From Sympetrum striolatum (Eukaryota > Arthropoda > Insecta > Odonata > Libellulidae): a stretch of 64,000 nt of DNA. Of this stretch, positions 39,101 to 51,768 are shown one piece after another; position 1 is the stretch's first letter; every line of letters starts with the position of its first letter. The stretch covers positions 93,104,254 to 93,168,253 of the forward strand of contig OX388343.1 of the NCBI GenBank assembly GCA_947579665.1, written 5' to 3'. The notes under the pieces were generated by a model, which saw only the letters and a list, made by a program, of their open reading frames with translations, did no database searches and was not told the origin of the DNA. The translations under genes were made by a program, and so were the position numbers.

Positions 39101-40635
39101 CTCATAAATATCCTTGAACGTTATTTAATTAATTCTACTATCCGCCGTATGTTATGTGTGATAATTCATAAAATGTTTATAATTGTTCGCTAATCCTGAA
39201 GCGTTGCAACAAAATACTGAAAATAAGATATACAAAACCTAACGCGCAGCATTTCTGAAGCATGGATATGGAAACTGGCAAAATTTGACCTTCTTAACTA
39301 ATTATAGGTTTAAATAAGGTAGTATTTATATGTGAATTGCGGTAGTAGGTAATTTTTCTTAACGCAAACACAGCGTAATATTATTAAAATTTGTATAGAA
39401 TCAAATTATGATTTGGAGGTAGGGCTCCTTTTAGAGTTAAGTGAACATGCGATAAATAATAGATTCATTTATAATGTGGTTATCCATAACGTATTTAAAG
39501 GAAAATTAACATAATTAAGAATCTTATATGGAGGAGACTCAATGGCCGTGGGACTTAAATCCTATGATATCTCTGCTGAAAAAAATATCGATATTGAAAT
39601 CACCTGTGTTTTATTAAAGATTAGGCTTAATGTTTTCTTATTGAGATCAGTATCCAGTTTATTATCAGCTGAGGAAAAAAACTCACATATGGGAGCCATA
39701 TGTGCCTAATAACGCTCGCCTTTTTTCTAGATTTATTCCAAAGTGAATGTCTAGTAAATCTCTTAACAAAAAATAAATCTTAATTATAAAAACCGGAGTG
39801 TATTGTGTAAGTAGAAATGAAAAGCTTATTCGCCGAGCACGAAGGATATATGAGCTACTTACTGGAAACATTAAATTAGATGGAATCAGTGTCTCCACAC
39901 ACAAAGAGAGCACACAATCTATTGGAAGGAGGAAACCTGTTCCAAAACGGGCAGTCTATGCAATAAAAAATGGAAAAGCTGTTCGTTCTCAATACAGATC
40001 TATAACGGAGTTTTTTTTAGCGGTCCAAGGAAAGAAGTCCATTCTCCTAAAGGGAAAGGAGGTCTATACATTGTAAAGTTTCACTCAGGTATCTAATACT
40101 TTTCGGCAATGTCAATTGGGGTTATAGAAAAGTTTGGATTTCTGCAAAATAATCCTGGTTATACGGAAGATTATAACGGTGTACAGCGCCGTGAATGTAT
40201 ACCAAACTGCAACACAAGCCAAAGGAAAGGAGTTCCAATATACAAGCTTCTTTCACCACAGCAGCTAGATGAGTTTTTCCGCCATAAATAAAGCTAGTTT
40301 TAGTGACATAAAGAGGTTTTAAGACCACGCCTCTATTTCCCTTGGGAAATGTTTTAGATTCCGTAATTAGAAAACGTTCGAGAGTGTTTCCTCGTTCTAA
40401 TTTTTTTTACTGTCGGACATTTTTCACCGTTTTTCGATAATTTTAATTATTGCCAATGTGCAACGGAATATGGGTACATATTGAATGAAAATTTAATTTC
40501 AAATATCCTATGAATATGAAATTAAAAATAGGCATAATATTTCCAATGTTTATTGATTATAATTTATATAATCATAACTGTAGTTTGATGTGTATTGCAA
40601 TGGTCAATATACGCACATTTAGTCATCATGAAGTT
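39101..40635. other. AT-rich stretch with two unassigned coding-like frames
   Basis: Plus-strand frames 39798-40076 (92 codons) and 40109-40291 (60 codons) look less AT-driven than most in this window. They lie close together; a GTAAAG after the first and a TATAG before the second could mark a short intron. No domain is recognised. They may be the tail of a decayed mobile-element gene next to the Helentron-like copy, or chance. Confidence 0.35.
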
Positions 40636-40740
40636 AAAAAATCTGATGTGGCCAACACATGACTTTCTCCGTATTTATTGAAAACATAAGCCTATGCCGG
40701 TAATATATAAATAACTCTAAGACAATGAGTGTTACAGGAA

Positions 40741-41808
40741 AATGTTTCATACAAGCTTTGTAGTAAAAAACATTATCTTCAACTTTGGTACATAATTGTA
40801 TATACCAAAATTGCATTCTGATAGATATATGTATGAAAATCTTCCTTTTCTGGGTAAACAACAACTTCCGGTTAACCATTATTGAAGAATAACTCCTAAA
40901 CAATCAGTGTTACGAAAAAATGTTTCATACAAAAGTTGTACCAAAGTACATTATCTATAACTTTTTTAAATAATTTTATATACCTACATTGCATTTTGAC
41001 AGAGATATGTATGAAAAACTTCCATTTCTGGATTAACAACAACTTCCGGTTAACCATTATTGGGGAATAACTCCTAAACAATCAGTGTTACGAAAAAATG
41101 TTTTATACAAAAGTTGTAGTAAAATACATAATCTACAATTTTGGTGTGTAAATGTATATACCTATATTGCATTCTGACAGAGATATGTATGAAAAACTTC
41201 CTTTTCTGGGTAAACAACAACTTCCGGTTAACCATTATTGAAGAATAACTCCTAAACAATCAGTGTTACGAAAAAATGTTTCATACAAAAGTTGTAGTAA
41301 AAACCATTATCTACAACTTTGGTACATACTTGTATATACCTACATTGCATTTTGACAGAGATATCTATGAAAAACTTCCATTTCTGGATTAACAACAACT
41401 TCCAGTTAACCATTATTGGGGAATAACTCCTAAAAGATCAGTGTTACGAAAAAATGTTTTATACAAAAGTTGTAGTAAAATACATAATCTACAATTTCTG
41501 TGTGTAAATCTATATACCTATATTGCATTCTGACAGAGATATGTATGAAAAACTTCCTTTTCTGGGTAAACAACAACTTCCGGTTAACCATTATTGAAGA
41601 ATAACTCCTAAACAATCAGTGTTACGAAAAAAATTTTAATAAAAAAGTTGTAGTAAAGTACATTATCTATAACTTTTGTATGTAATTGTATATACCTATA
41701 TTGCATTCTTACAGAGATATTTAAGAAACAAAAATTTGTTCCGGATAAACCGTAACTTCCGGTTAAGCGATATTCTCCAAAAACTAATCAACTCTTGGCA
41801 TTGTTAGG
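40741..41808 (+). repeat. six-monomer 178-bp tandem array
   Basis: The anchor AATGTTTYATACAAA and its variants occur at 40741, 40919, 41097, 41275, 41453 and 41631, each exactly 178 bp apart; ACTTCCGGTTAACC keeps the same spacing. Monomers 3 and 5 share variants, as do 2 and 4 (TTTCTGGATTAAC with TTATTGGGG), so the array has a 356-bp higher-order period. The sixth monomer is diverged. Because 178 is not a multiple of 3, the 61-codon frames beginning MFRSYS on the minus strand are not a repeat protein. Confidence 0.95.
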
Positions 41809-41883
41809 GAAATCCTAAATATGAATTTTGAAAATGATCGGATAATTACTTTTTAAGATAGAGCGCACACAAACTTTTTAACC

Positions 41884-41918
<35 letters not shown>

Positions 41919-41930
41919 CACAGACAGACA
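41884..41930. repeat. (CAGA)n microsatellite
   Basis: A nearly pure CAGA run inside the Helentron-like copy, at the same internal position as the tracts in the other two copies. Confidence 0.95.
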
Positions 41931-42058
41931 TGTTCGGGAAAATAGCTTAAACATGCTCTATGGGCCCCAAAACATCTATTTCCGTCGAAATCTGGAGATC
42001 GAATTTTTTTGCGAATACAATACTTTCTCTATACTACGTATAGGGAGAAAGTAAAAAA

Positions 42059-43819
42059 GTAATCACAGCTAGAATAAGAATAAATTTCGTAGGAAACATG
42101 TATGCATAAATAAAGTTATATACAAAACTACTATAGTTTATAATACACTCATGAAAAGTTTTTATCGTGGAGGAATCATTCGAAGGAATTCCATATGCGT
42201 TAGGCTATTACAAAATATCAGAGCAATTAGGTGCAACAGTTATCAGTGAAATGCAGTAATATGAACTCACGAGAAATAAATGTATATAAAGCCATCCCTT
42301 CAGCAGTCGATTCAAGATTTTAGTGGCCTTCATCAATTTACCATAGCTCAAAGTCTTTACTCAGCGAAAGTATATTTTATTAATATATGTAATGGCGAAA
42401 AAATGGAGTAAGAAGTTATAAGCATATTTATAACCCATTTATGATGCAACTTTTCATGTCTATGAATTTAGTACTATCCTATAAAGTAAATAAACTACTA
42501 TTGACCTTGAGTTGAGAAATGCAATCGAGAGCATAAATATTAGCTGATTGTGACTTATAAAAATTCAAAATTGTAATTGTAATGCATAATTGGCTAGCTA
42601 GAGCTTCACTAAAGTATCATTTTAGTTTTTTGAGTCGCATTTTATCTCTATGTCATGGGAAAGAATTTATAATTTGAATCCTTACCATCTTTTGTGCTTT
42701 CTTAAACTCATATACTACCTTGATGGAGTAATGAAACATTAGTTTTGGGCATGGAGTTATTAAGGTAATTTTTACTTACTCTTTCAGGACGCAACGTTAA
42801 AAAATTCTTAATTCCCATAGCGTAGAGGAACAGGCTTCTTTGCAGCATAGAGAATGATTTCGTGTAACTTTATGCTATCATTTTACTTTGTAATTTCACC
42901 ATAGCAAAATCAGCATATGTTATTTGAACAGAGAATAAAATATATAACAATAAAATTGCTAAAGGGTTCATATCTGACGTAATTTCAATGCAGATTCTAT
43001 GTTTTGTATACAAATGCGGAATACATTTGATTGAGAATTAAATAATAATTTAGGCCGCACTTTGGAAAGAATCCAGTAGGCAGACGTTGCTTGTTTGGTG
43101 ATCTTAGTGCTTCAAGTCGACTCCTACTCAATTATATTAGTCATCGTCAAATATGAAATATGTTGGATTTTTGCCATGTTTTCCGAAGCATCAAGACAAA
43201 TTAGTCTTCTAAACTTCCATCCCGCATCGTTCAGAAGATTTGCAGTCGGCAACTCAAATATTTTTAAAGCATTAGTTTTGTCATCGTGTCAGTTGTTTTA
43301 AATAGCGGCGGTGAAGAAGAGGAAGATATAGTTTGAATTTTTCATTTAATAATATGAAATATATCGCATTTCTTTCGTCAGCCTGAAATAGAAGATAAAG
43401 AAAAATTTAATTTTATTGCTACTAAAACATACTCTAATAAGTAAGAGACAAGTTAATGAATTCATAGTTGAATATTTGCCATTGGTTCGTCATTGAATCA
43501 CACATTCAAATTTCTAGCCTTAAGTAATGCAATGAAATGTATGCATGTACTCGTACGTAATACGTGTAAATAGACACAGATTGGCGTATAACTAATACAC
43601 CCATTTACATATCTTTCACATTATTTCCATGTATAAATTCAAAAAATATATTTCTGTGAAATGAAATCTAAACATCTGAGTTTACATCATGAACCAAATT
43701 AACTATTGAATTCATGAGATATAATGTCCATGCTTTTCGTATTCAGCCACCCTTTCCTTAGGAAATCCGAGAAAACGGAGTCCTTATTTTTGCAGTGACA
43801 AATGGACCTGCAGCAAACT
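42059..43819. other. AT-rich non-coding stretch
   Basis: No gene, RNA or repeat is supported. A 68-codon frame (43095-43301) is not recognised. Confidence 0.6.
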
Positions 43820-44348
43820 GCTTGAAATCCCTCGCACGTGCATCGTGCGCGAAACCAAACGTGTATACGGTACTAACAAAGGAGTAGAGCTCAGAGGGAA
43901 CTCCGCGTTGACCCTTACATCACCGACCTTGACCCTGCTCAGGGGGAGCTGCTCCAACTCCATCTACCGGAAACTCCCGGAAGCTCGACCACAACTCATC
44001 TTTTTTAATCTCTCCCATTTTTTTCCTTCCCTCCATATTCTACGATGCCTTCCCTCCGCCTGTCGCATACTATTGACAAAAGAAGCGAGACGACGCGCTC
44101 TTTCGTCGTCCACTCGTAGAGGGAGCAGGCGGAAGCTTCTAAGATCATCTCGCAAGACGGCGCGAAGATCGACATTCAACTCGTATGGATCGAAAAAAAA
44201 GTTGCGATATATATGTTGCAATTTCGGTGTGAATTTTGGAACGACTCGGTTTCTGAAATGTATGAGGATGTGGCCCCACACGAACAGGATTTCCTATTGT
44301 GGTCATACCTACTTCTTTAAATTTTTTTATAACCTTGCTCGCGCTTGA
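43820..44348. other. GC-richer island with overlapping open frames on both strands
   Basis: The plus frame 43845-44348 (167 codons, R/S-rich) and the minus frame 43964-44281 (105 codons, with a charged stretch DDLRSFRLLPLRVDDERARR) cover the same DNA. Neither contains a recognised domain. The minus frame reads more like a soluble protein and could be an exon. Higher GC itself lengthens chance frames in both strands, so I do not call a gene. Confidence 0.35.
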
Positions 44349-47300
44349 ATTATCTCTTAGATGCCGCCTTCGTTTTATTCTAAATTTAAAATTATTGTAG
44401 TTTAATAAAAAAGACGAATATTGCGGAAAATTTTAGACAGAATATAATAGATATTGCTGGAGACAAGAAAACGGTTGTAACCTGTTCAATCGTAGCTGTG
44501 TGAAGTGAACCGAAATTCTCTGGGAATAAATATTTAATTGCTTTATCCTTGCAGATTGTTATTCACTAAATCAACAATTTACGTTACATTATTCGCATTT
44601 AAAAATCTCGGGTTTCGTACACAATTAAATAAAAAACGTTAAATAAGATATTTTCGTTATTTATACTATGATTTTAATATGTTTATTTACTTTAATTGAC
44701 CATTTAATCAAATTTATTAAAAATATTAATATTTAAATATTACGAATAATTTTGCTTGTTTATTTAGCTGGTTTATTAGACATTCTTTATTTGATCTTAT
44801 GATATTCATTTACCTCATAATTGTCTCGTATTTCAGTTAAATTTGGTCGGAAGAGAATTTAGATAAAAGCATTAGGTATTTATTTTAATCGAAGTTATTC
44901 GTTTCTGTCTAATTTATGAATGTATATACTTCAGTACATACTAAAAAAATCGAATAAATGCATACTTACTCATAGAAATCCGTACACATTAACTCGATAT
45001 TTAACTTACGTTTTCTTATGAAATACTAAGGACGTAAGATGTTAAGAAGTCATTATCGAAATAAAAAAATTGAATGAATAGAACGACTTCTATAAAAACG
45101 GATGCAATTATGAGTGAATTCGGATAAAAATGAAAGTCAGTTGCAATAGTTTTACCTTCTAAGTTCTATAAAGTACTTTCAAGTAGAATAGAATGTCAAT
45201 TAATTTTCTCGAATCGTGGAATTTTCTTCGTAAACTTCCATTTGAGAACCTATTTTTCCAGTAGTCTAAATCTTTTTGTGCTTTTTCGAATGCCATTTTA
45301 AAATTGATAATTCTATTAAACTATTCTATTTAGCGGCCTAACTGATTTATAGCTAGGCTATGCTAATAGTGCCTATCCCAAACATTTTTAATTTTTCCTT
45401 GAGAATATTATGAAATATAATTTAGATATCTTATAAATTATTTCACGTTCCTTTAATCCTACTGACGCAACAGCGTACGCTCCCAATGTTTATTTAGTTT
45501 TTGTTTATCTTCGCGACAATTTACCCTCTTAGCAACGATCTTGTTTTCATGTACTTACGATATAACTTATATTACCCGAAGAAAAACTGGTATTCAGGTA
45601 TACCTTTGAAATTTCAACACAAGACCAACAGATGGAGTGGTCTTCAAGGAATCGAATGATAAAATACAAAAAGTATTTATAAATATGTTTTCTCGGATAG
45701 TTTCTTGGCCACGTTTCAGCACTCTGATACCCCGTTAAATGTATATTGCAATCATCTGTTTGAGGAGGGTTTGAGTATTTCGGCGTTGGCTATCTCTCCC
45801 GTTGACGAAGATTGCAGTATTCTAGTTTGATTTTACTTCAATTTAAATAGCTTCGTACTTGTGAAAATTTTCCGAATCTTGTTAAATTTCCCATTTGCTT
45901 TTAGGAAGAGGTTTAGGTTGTTTTTTTTTTCAAAAACAACTTACACAACTTAAAAAAAGAGAAACTTTTGCTGGCAATGGCTTAAAATATTTGATCAGAT
46001 CTTATACTGAATGCTGTTTAGGGTAAGGTGTATGAAGTACTAATAAGCGTTCCTTTATTTATTTGTTTTTCGCTCGAAAACTCAAGTTAACGTGAATTCA
46101 ATTTCATTCAAGAACGAAGACAATTTTAAATCAATATACTACGGTTGACATTTTTCAAGAATTCCTATGATGTGTTTGAATTTACTTGCCGCAACGAATG
46201 CATCGTAATTAAAAAATCAGATGTTTAGTGAAAATATAAAATTCGGAAACCGCAATAATTATTAATATATCTTTGAATTTTTTCCTCGCCTTTTATCTTG
46301 GTTATGAATGTATTCTAATTTAAACTATAAAATATGAACTACTCGACTGATGAAATATTTGATTTTGTCGCAGCCAAAATTTATCTGTTCGTGCACTGGT
46401 AAGCATATTTAGGACAATTTTGTTTGGTCGTAATTTGGTCTCAGGCGAAAGAAATGTTAAATAACATAGTTAATTCTAATTGGGGTCCCTGTTCAAAATC
46501 GGAAAATAGGCATATGTAAATGTATGCTCAGTTATCAAAATAATTTAGTGGAATTTCGCTTTGAGAACTTGATTTTATTCGTTATGGAATGAAGATAGTA
46601 AAGGCTTCCTTGGATTAAAAAATATTATCCATGAGTATTTCCTTTGGACATTTATATTATCATTTAGTGCATAAAGCAGAAATTATTCACATTAAACAAT
46701 TTGGACAAGTGATAAAGATGGATGTAGGCATATACTTCTTCGTGTAGTGCATATTTAGTAGTCTCATACCAATTGTAGACCACACCAATACATACTGTAT
46801 GAGCTTTAATTTACAATTATCCTTTTAAAAAAATATATAATTCAACTTACTCAATACTTTTAGTTTTCTTTCATATATTAATTTATGCTGTTTTGACACA
46901 CATAGTGAATACGACAACAGCTCCTGCCAAAGAAAGACGACAGGGACGACCATCAACAATACTGACAGCAATCGTCAATGACAACTCTATATCCTCTACA
47001 TTTTTTTTAAGTTGGGGAATTTCGGCACTTTTACTTTGAATCTTTCATAGGTTTCGTTTCAGCTTAGCCTCTAACAATTCACAGTAAGTGTCCTTAAATT
47101 GTTTAACGGTAGCTGACGTTATCACATTCGGGTGCTTCTATTGGTCGTAAATAATGTTTGACACCGTTCATCATGGCCTACCTCCGGACAAACATGGATA
47201 ACTGTGTTTGCTGCCTTACAATATACATTATTCGTTCTTATCTTTATGACCCCTCTCAATGACTGGTAGTCGATGATGTCTTATCGTTGGCAATTTACAA

Positions 47301-47845
47301 TGCTTCTAGTACGCCGTACAGCTTTTTTGGGTGCCCATTAAATCTTTTATTGATCCCTTTGTGAGAAGCATTTCCTCCAGGTCTCGGTGACACTCTGATT
47401 CATGTTTAATAATCGCTAAATGGGAGTGGATACTTGCGAATCAATAAATATAATATTATTAAGTATCAAATCGACTCTACAAACTGTCATTCGAATCAGT
47501 TTGTCAATCGATTTCCTGAATCAGAAGTTATATTTACCTAAAACTGCATTGTATGAATGTTCTGTTACAGGCGTATTGATGGTGATACAAACAATTGAAT
47601 TATTTGTTTGCAGCATTATTCGTCTTTGAAATAAACAGCTCACTTGTTTTCGATCTGTAAAAAGTTTAAATACGGACTTACGGTTGTTTTGATGACTACC
47701 AAGCACTTCTTCCTCATCGGAATCTATTCCAAATTATTACCCTGACTATAAAATGAATCGACCCTAGGAAGTCTTATAGGCTCCATATAAAAACTTCTTT
47801 ATTGATACGTTTTATAATATAATAATTATGGTGACATTTGAGAAA
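44349..47845. other. AT-rich non-coding stretch
   Basis: Very AT-rich with dense stops. The frame 47420-47629 is not recognised. No repeat with a partner in the window was found. Confidence 0.6.
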
Positions 47846-47886
47846 ACTCCTCCTGATGAGCTCTGTTGAGCTCAGGAAGACTTCAT
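47846..47886 (+). repeat. degenerate hammerhead-like stem-loop
   Basis: CTGATGA (47853-47859) runs into GAGCTC, TGTT, GAGCTC (47858-47873), a clean stem-loop in the place of hammerhead stem II. Next comes AGGAAGAC where GAAAC would be expected, and no flanking stem I is visible. It is likely a decayed copy of the same class of motif. Confidence 0.3.
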
Positions 47887-49676
47887 CAGATGTGGGCAAT
47901 AGCAGCAGAGTAGCAAAAACAATTTCTGTGATTTCAGGGTATTTAATTTGTCACTAGTGTGTCACTAATGGAGATATAATAAAACGGTCAATGAAAAAAC
48001 GAAGATGCGCACTTTAGCCTACAACAGATGAGATTATCTTCACCATTGTCCGCGACTAAGTATTTTTTCCATGAACTTATTAGGAAAAGGTTAACATGTT
48101 TCCTTTTTTATACTTGTGTATACTCGTGTATAAGCAGAGTTTTCAGCACATTTTTTGTGCTGAATAATAACTCCCTCGGCTTATTCTCGAGTGAGGATCT
48201 CACTTACCTTCCCTCCGGTGGAAATAGCCGTAGCTGGAAATCGGCTTGTAAATTCCTCACTTGCTCAGTTAACAATTATTTGTCAATTTTCCCCTACTAA
48301 TCTTTACATTTCTTTTGTTGTTGCTGTTGCCATTTCCCTTTAAGCTTATACCCAATTCAATTTGTTTACCCAGTTTTTGTGATAATATTAAGTGCCTCGG
48401 CATATACTATAGAATAAACGGTGATACCGCTATCTTTAGCCCTTTACGATTCAACGTAAACTTTAATACTGCAAATTGCGCCATCAGAAATCATGAAAAC
48501 AGTGATTTCGTCTCATCAAGAATATAATTGACAACCTATAGATATATTCCGCAGTTTTATACTTCTTCAATGAAAGCATTTCTACTAAAATTGCGTATTT
48601 TATCCGACCGAGAAATCAAGCGTGAATCCGAACGGGTTGACATCGACAAGGTTTTTCTGTTTTTGAGGTCAGAATTCAGAACCGCAGTTACCCTTTAAGA
48701 GTGGCTGAGTATCATTGAGTGCTCTTATCAAATACTGCTCTAATTGGGATACACAAGAGGCGACGGGCATTTCTCCTTTTCTTTCCGCGATGTTTCGCTC
48801 TCTCCACTGACCTGGACCACTTCCCCCCTTTCCTCTCCATTGCATCTTTCCATCTCCGCGTCCTTTATATTCCATATTCGAGGAAGGAAATCTGCTCCAG
48901 AGACTCGCCGTTCTTTCGCCCCAGCATGGGCTCTTAGAAAAATAAATACCTTTTGAAAAGCTAAGGCATTGAGCATTATATTGTCCGTTCTTGCTTATTA
49001 GTGTTCCGTTTATGTTTAAAACTTTTCCCGTTTTATAAATAAACAACTATTGATCCAAAGGTCCCGGATTAAAGTATATAATTCCATTGATCTGCTGCGG
49101 CCAGTAATGCTTGCAAAAGTTATTGTTTTTGGATGCAATCTCCCGTTCATCTGAGATACTAACACAGATGTTGAAAAGGCTGTTAGGAACTAACAGAAGG
49201 AAAATTCAGCCTACATCCTCGATGGCATTCTATACTTACGGAAATTTAGTCATACATTCGGCAATATATTGCCTTGAAATGCTACATTAGTTGCAGAATA
49301 TTTATCTGTTAAATATTAATAGCTTCTCGGATAAAATACGTTTAAACATTAAAAATCCGAGTAAAAGAAGAACTTATTCTGTATAACTAATTTTATGTAG
49401 AAGTATATTTGAAATTGGAGTTGCAATGGTTACGGCTGTAGTTTTCTCACATAAATGCAACAGGCGCTTTTGCAGGTAAATAGATTTTCATTTTATTTAA
49501 CTTGTAGTTATCTTTAATTGCTTAAGTTACCCCGTGGTATCAGTGTGATCCCACTTCACTAAACAATCGGGTACAGTCAGATGTGAAATATCATCTGGTA
49601 ATGTCGACGAACAAAGGAAATATTTACGTCAGTCATCAAAAGTTTCGAGTAGTTTGATTGCTATGGATTGTATTAA
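47887..49676. other. non-coding stretch with a C/T-rich patch
   Basis: The block 48720-48960 is pyrimidine-rich and gives overlapping frames of 70-125 codons on both strands with no recognised domain. The rest is AT-rich. Confidence 0.5.
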
Positions 49677-50003
49677 GGAATGATACGGCGCCCGGTGAAT
49701 TGATTCGGGGGGAATCCGTACGCGGGGGATTCGTACTCGGGGAATTGATCCCCCGCGCTGATGTTGTACTACCAATCCAACCCAACCCCACCCAACCCAA
49801 CCCAACCCCCCCCGGTTAATTTATTTATAAGATTAACCAATAATCAGGGCGTGTAGATTAACATAAGACTGAATAACAGTAGTACAACATCAGCGCGGAG
49901 GATCAATTCCCCGCGTACCAATCTGTCGGGAGATCAATTCCCCGCTTACGAATCCCCCGCGCACGAATTCCCCCTGGACCAATTCACCGGCCACGGAATA
50001 ATA
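49677..50003. mobile_element. foldback element copy B with 9-bp flanking duplication
   Basis: The element (49686-49994) is flanked by GGAATGATA (49677-49685) and GGAATAATA (49995-50003). Its ends (GGCGCCCGGTGAATTG, and CAATTCACCGGCCAC) and arms match copy A in the reverse internal orientation. The core carries the C-rich complement of the GGGTT tract. One base differs between the flanking 9-mers, consistent with an older insertion. The arms again contain short GGGGAATTCGTACGC-type repeats, and GATGTTGTACTAC and its complement lie inside them. No protein is encoded. Confidence 0.85.
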
Positions 50004-51751
50004 CATATACATTCATAAAATATTATTCGCATCGTTAACATTATAATTAATACTCTCAATATAATAAATTAAGATAAATAACGTAATGGTAACCAATTAA
50101 TTAGCAACTTATTGCTTTCTGTCGAGTGAATAAGTGTCCGCAATTTCCCGTGCTGTATTGATTTCAAATATCAGCTCATCTCACAGATTTTACTCACAAA
50201 ACTGTGATGCCCTAATTTATTTCTACTTTGAATTATATTTGATAGAATTCAAAATCATATGCATTTATTCTTTTTTATATGAAGTTAAAATCTACAATTT
50301 CCTTAAAAAAATTGTATTGTGTTATTTCATAGCTGCTATTCGTCGAATTTAGCACTCCCGAATCTATATATATTTACTCGTGACTAGTTAAAATTATATA
50401 CGTTTGAATCGTTCCTGAATTAAACTCCGTGTCTCAAAATATAATTGGAAAGTTTCGAATCAATTTGTACGGCAAATATTTTACCCATTATATCTTTGTA
50501 TATTTTTCAAATATTTACTTTAATTGTATTGTAAGTAATAGCTATGAATATTAAAACGAGAAGCACTTCCATACTTCATTACATGTGGTTGCTTAAATGG
50601 AGTGAATGGCCAAAAAATTGAAGAGTGGCGTAAATTATTATTCACAAAGTTAATTTTTCGTACGCAGGATATTTTTTTGGACACAATAGCAGTTTTGATA
50701 AAATTTTCGATCGTTTATTGATGAAATTAGTATATCATTCAGGTAGGTGGACTTCATTTTAGAGAATCCTTAAAGTTAAAATCGTAGCGGAAGGAAATGA
50801 GCTTGGGATATGACGATAAGATAAGGAATCTTGAGGCCCATTCGCGATTCTGAACGAACCATCGCAGAAAGCACAAAATTTGGTGAAATTCCTTACCTAA
50901 AAAAACTTAATAGGTCTGCCCCATAAACTGTTTTATTCTTCATTCGAATTCTTAAATCCAAGTTCTTTCTAAAACTAATCTGGCCTGACGTTTGTCTCAT
51001 TCGTAATTATTTATTCTTTTGTTGTTGCAGTTTCTTCTTTTTTGCTAATTATGCGGGTTTGTCCCGAGGGCTTCTTAAACTGGCCACCGCACAACTTTCC
51101 GTCCGCTGCTTACTTTCCCCATGTTTGTCTATCTGTTTTTCTTTGCCACTCTCCATTTCTCCTAAATTGACGGGTGCAGAGAGGGGACCTTGCGGGATGT
51201 CAGTCGGTCCTTTTATTTTCCCTCATCTTCCTTTTACGTTTTTCCACGTGGCCCTCATATCCTTTTCGTCCTTTTTAGTTGGCAGCTCGCTCTTCTTCCA
51301 CTGTTTTGCATCCCCGTATTGTACGTCACTTATTTTTATACCTCCCGACTTCCTGTCCTTTCCCCTCCCCGTTCTATCTTTATCCTTAACGCCCACATAT
51401 ATTTTTTAAAGCTGGTTGCCTTTGAAAAACCAGACTTGTGAAATGATGGTATCCGAAAGCGGCGGAGTGTATCTTCCTTAATAATCTTTTAACAGCTCGA
51501 TGAAATTATGTTCAATTTCGTAAGAGTCCTACTATTTATTTATCCCTCGCCTCTATTTCAGAACCGTCTGAAGAAGGTTAACGCCGTAAATTTCATTTAT
51601 TGATTATTGGCCGTAACTTCCGACTAAAAGTACCCGCAATTTGTTTAAGAATTGGATTATAATCCAGAGAATGCGAATTTCTATATTTCAGAGTTTAATG
51701 TCTTTTGTCTATTTTTTTAAATAGGCTAACGTGAACAGGTATTCTATGTAC
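50004..51751. other. non-coding stretch with a pyrimidine-rich patch
   Basis: The 116-codon frame 51059-51409 reads a C/T-rich patch, is hydrophobic and serine-rich, and overlaps another frame; I do not call it a gene. The first kilobase is AT-rich and featureless. Confidence 0.5.
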
Positions 51752-51768
51752 TTTTGGCCAGGACTGTA
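51752..51768. mobile_element. solo Tc1-type terminal sequence
   Basis: TTTTGGCCAGGACTGTA matches the outer end of the miniature element at 52775 (complement of TACAGTCCTGGCCAAAA). Its partner end is not visible within the preceding kilobase, so this is a truncated or solo end. Confidence 0.6.

Larger units (their letters stand above)
40636..42058 (+). mobile_element. Helentron-like repeat, copy 2, with 178-bp tandem array
   Basis: It starts AAAAATCTGATGTGGCC. An array of 178-bp monomers follows, then a unique segment shared with copy 3 (including GATCGGATAATTACTTTTTA), a CAGA microsatellite, the GGGCCCCAAAACATCTATTT segment, and a terminal hairpin: TACTTTCT, CTATAC, loop TAC, GTATAG, bulge GG, AGAAAGTA, then a run of A. 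There is no coding capacity. The layout (short distinct 5' end, internal tandem repeats and microsatellite, 3' palindrome) matches non-autonomous Helentron relatives of the DINE/HINE kind. The class is inferred; the family itself is directly visible in three copies. Confidence 0.85.

Noticed and set aside
40634..41615. Repeated minus-strand frames beginning MFRSYS as a possible repeat-protein gene
   Set aside because: They are translations of the 178-bp tandem monomers. The monomer length is not a multiple of 3, so the frame is lost between units, and the same frame recurs only because the DNA repeats.
40741..41808. CRISPR array
   Set aside because: The repeats are contiguous 178-bp tandem monomers without spacers, in an evidently eukaryotic context.
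51059..51409. 116-codon frame in pyrimidine-rich DNA
   Set aside because: Serine, phenylalanine and leucine richness follows from the C/T bias, and an overlapping second frame is also open.
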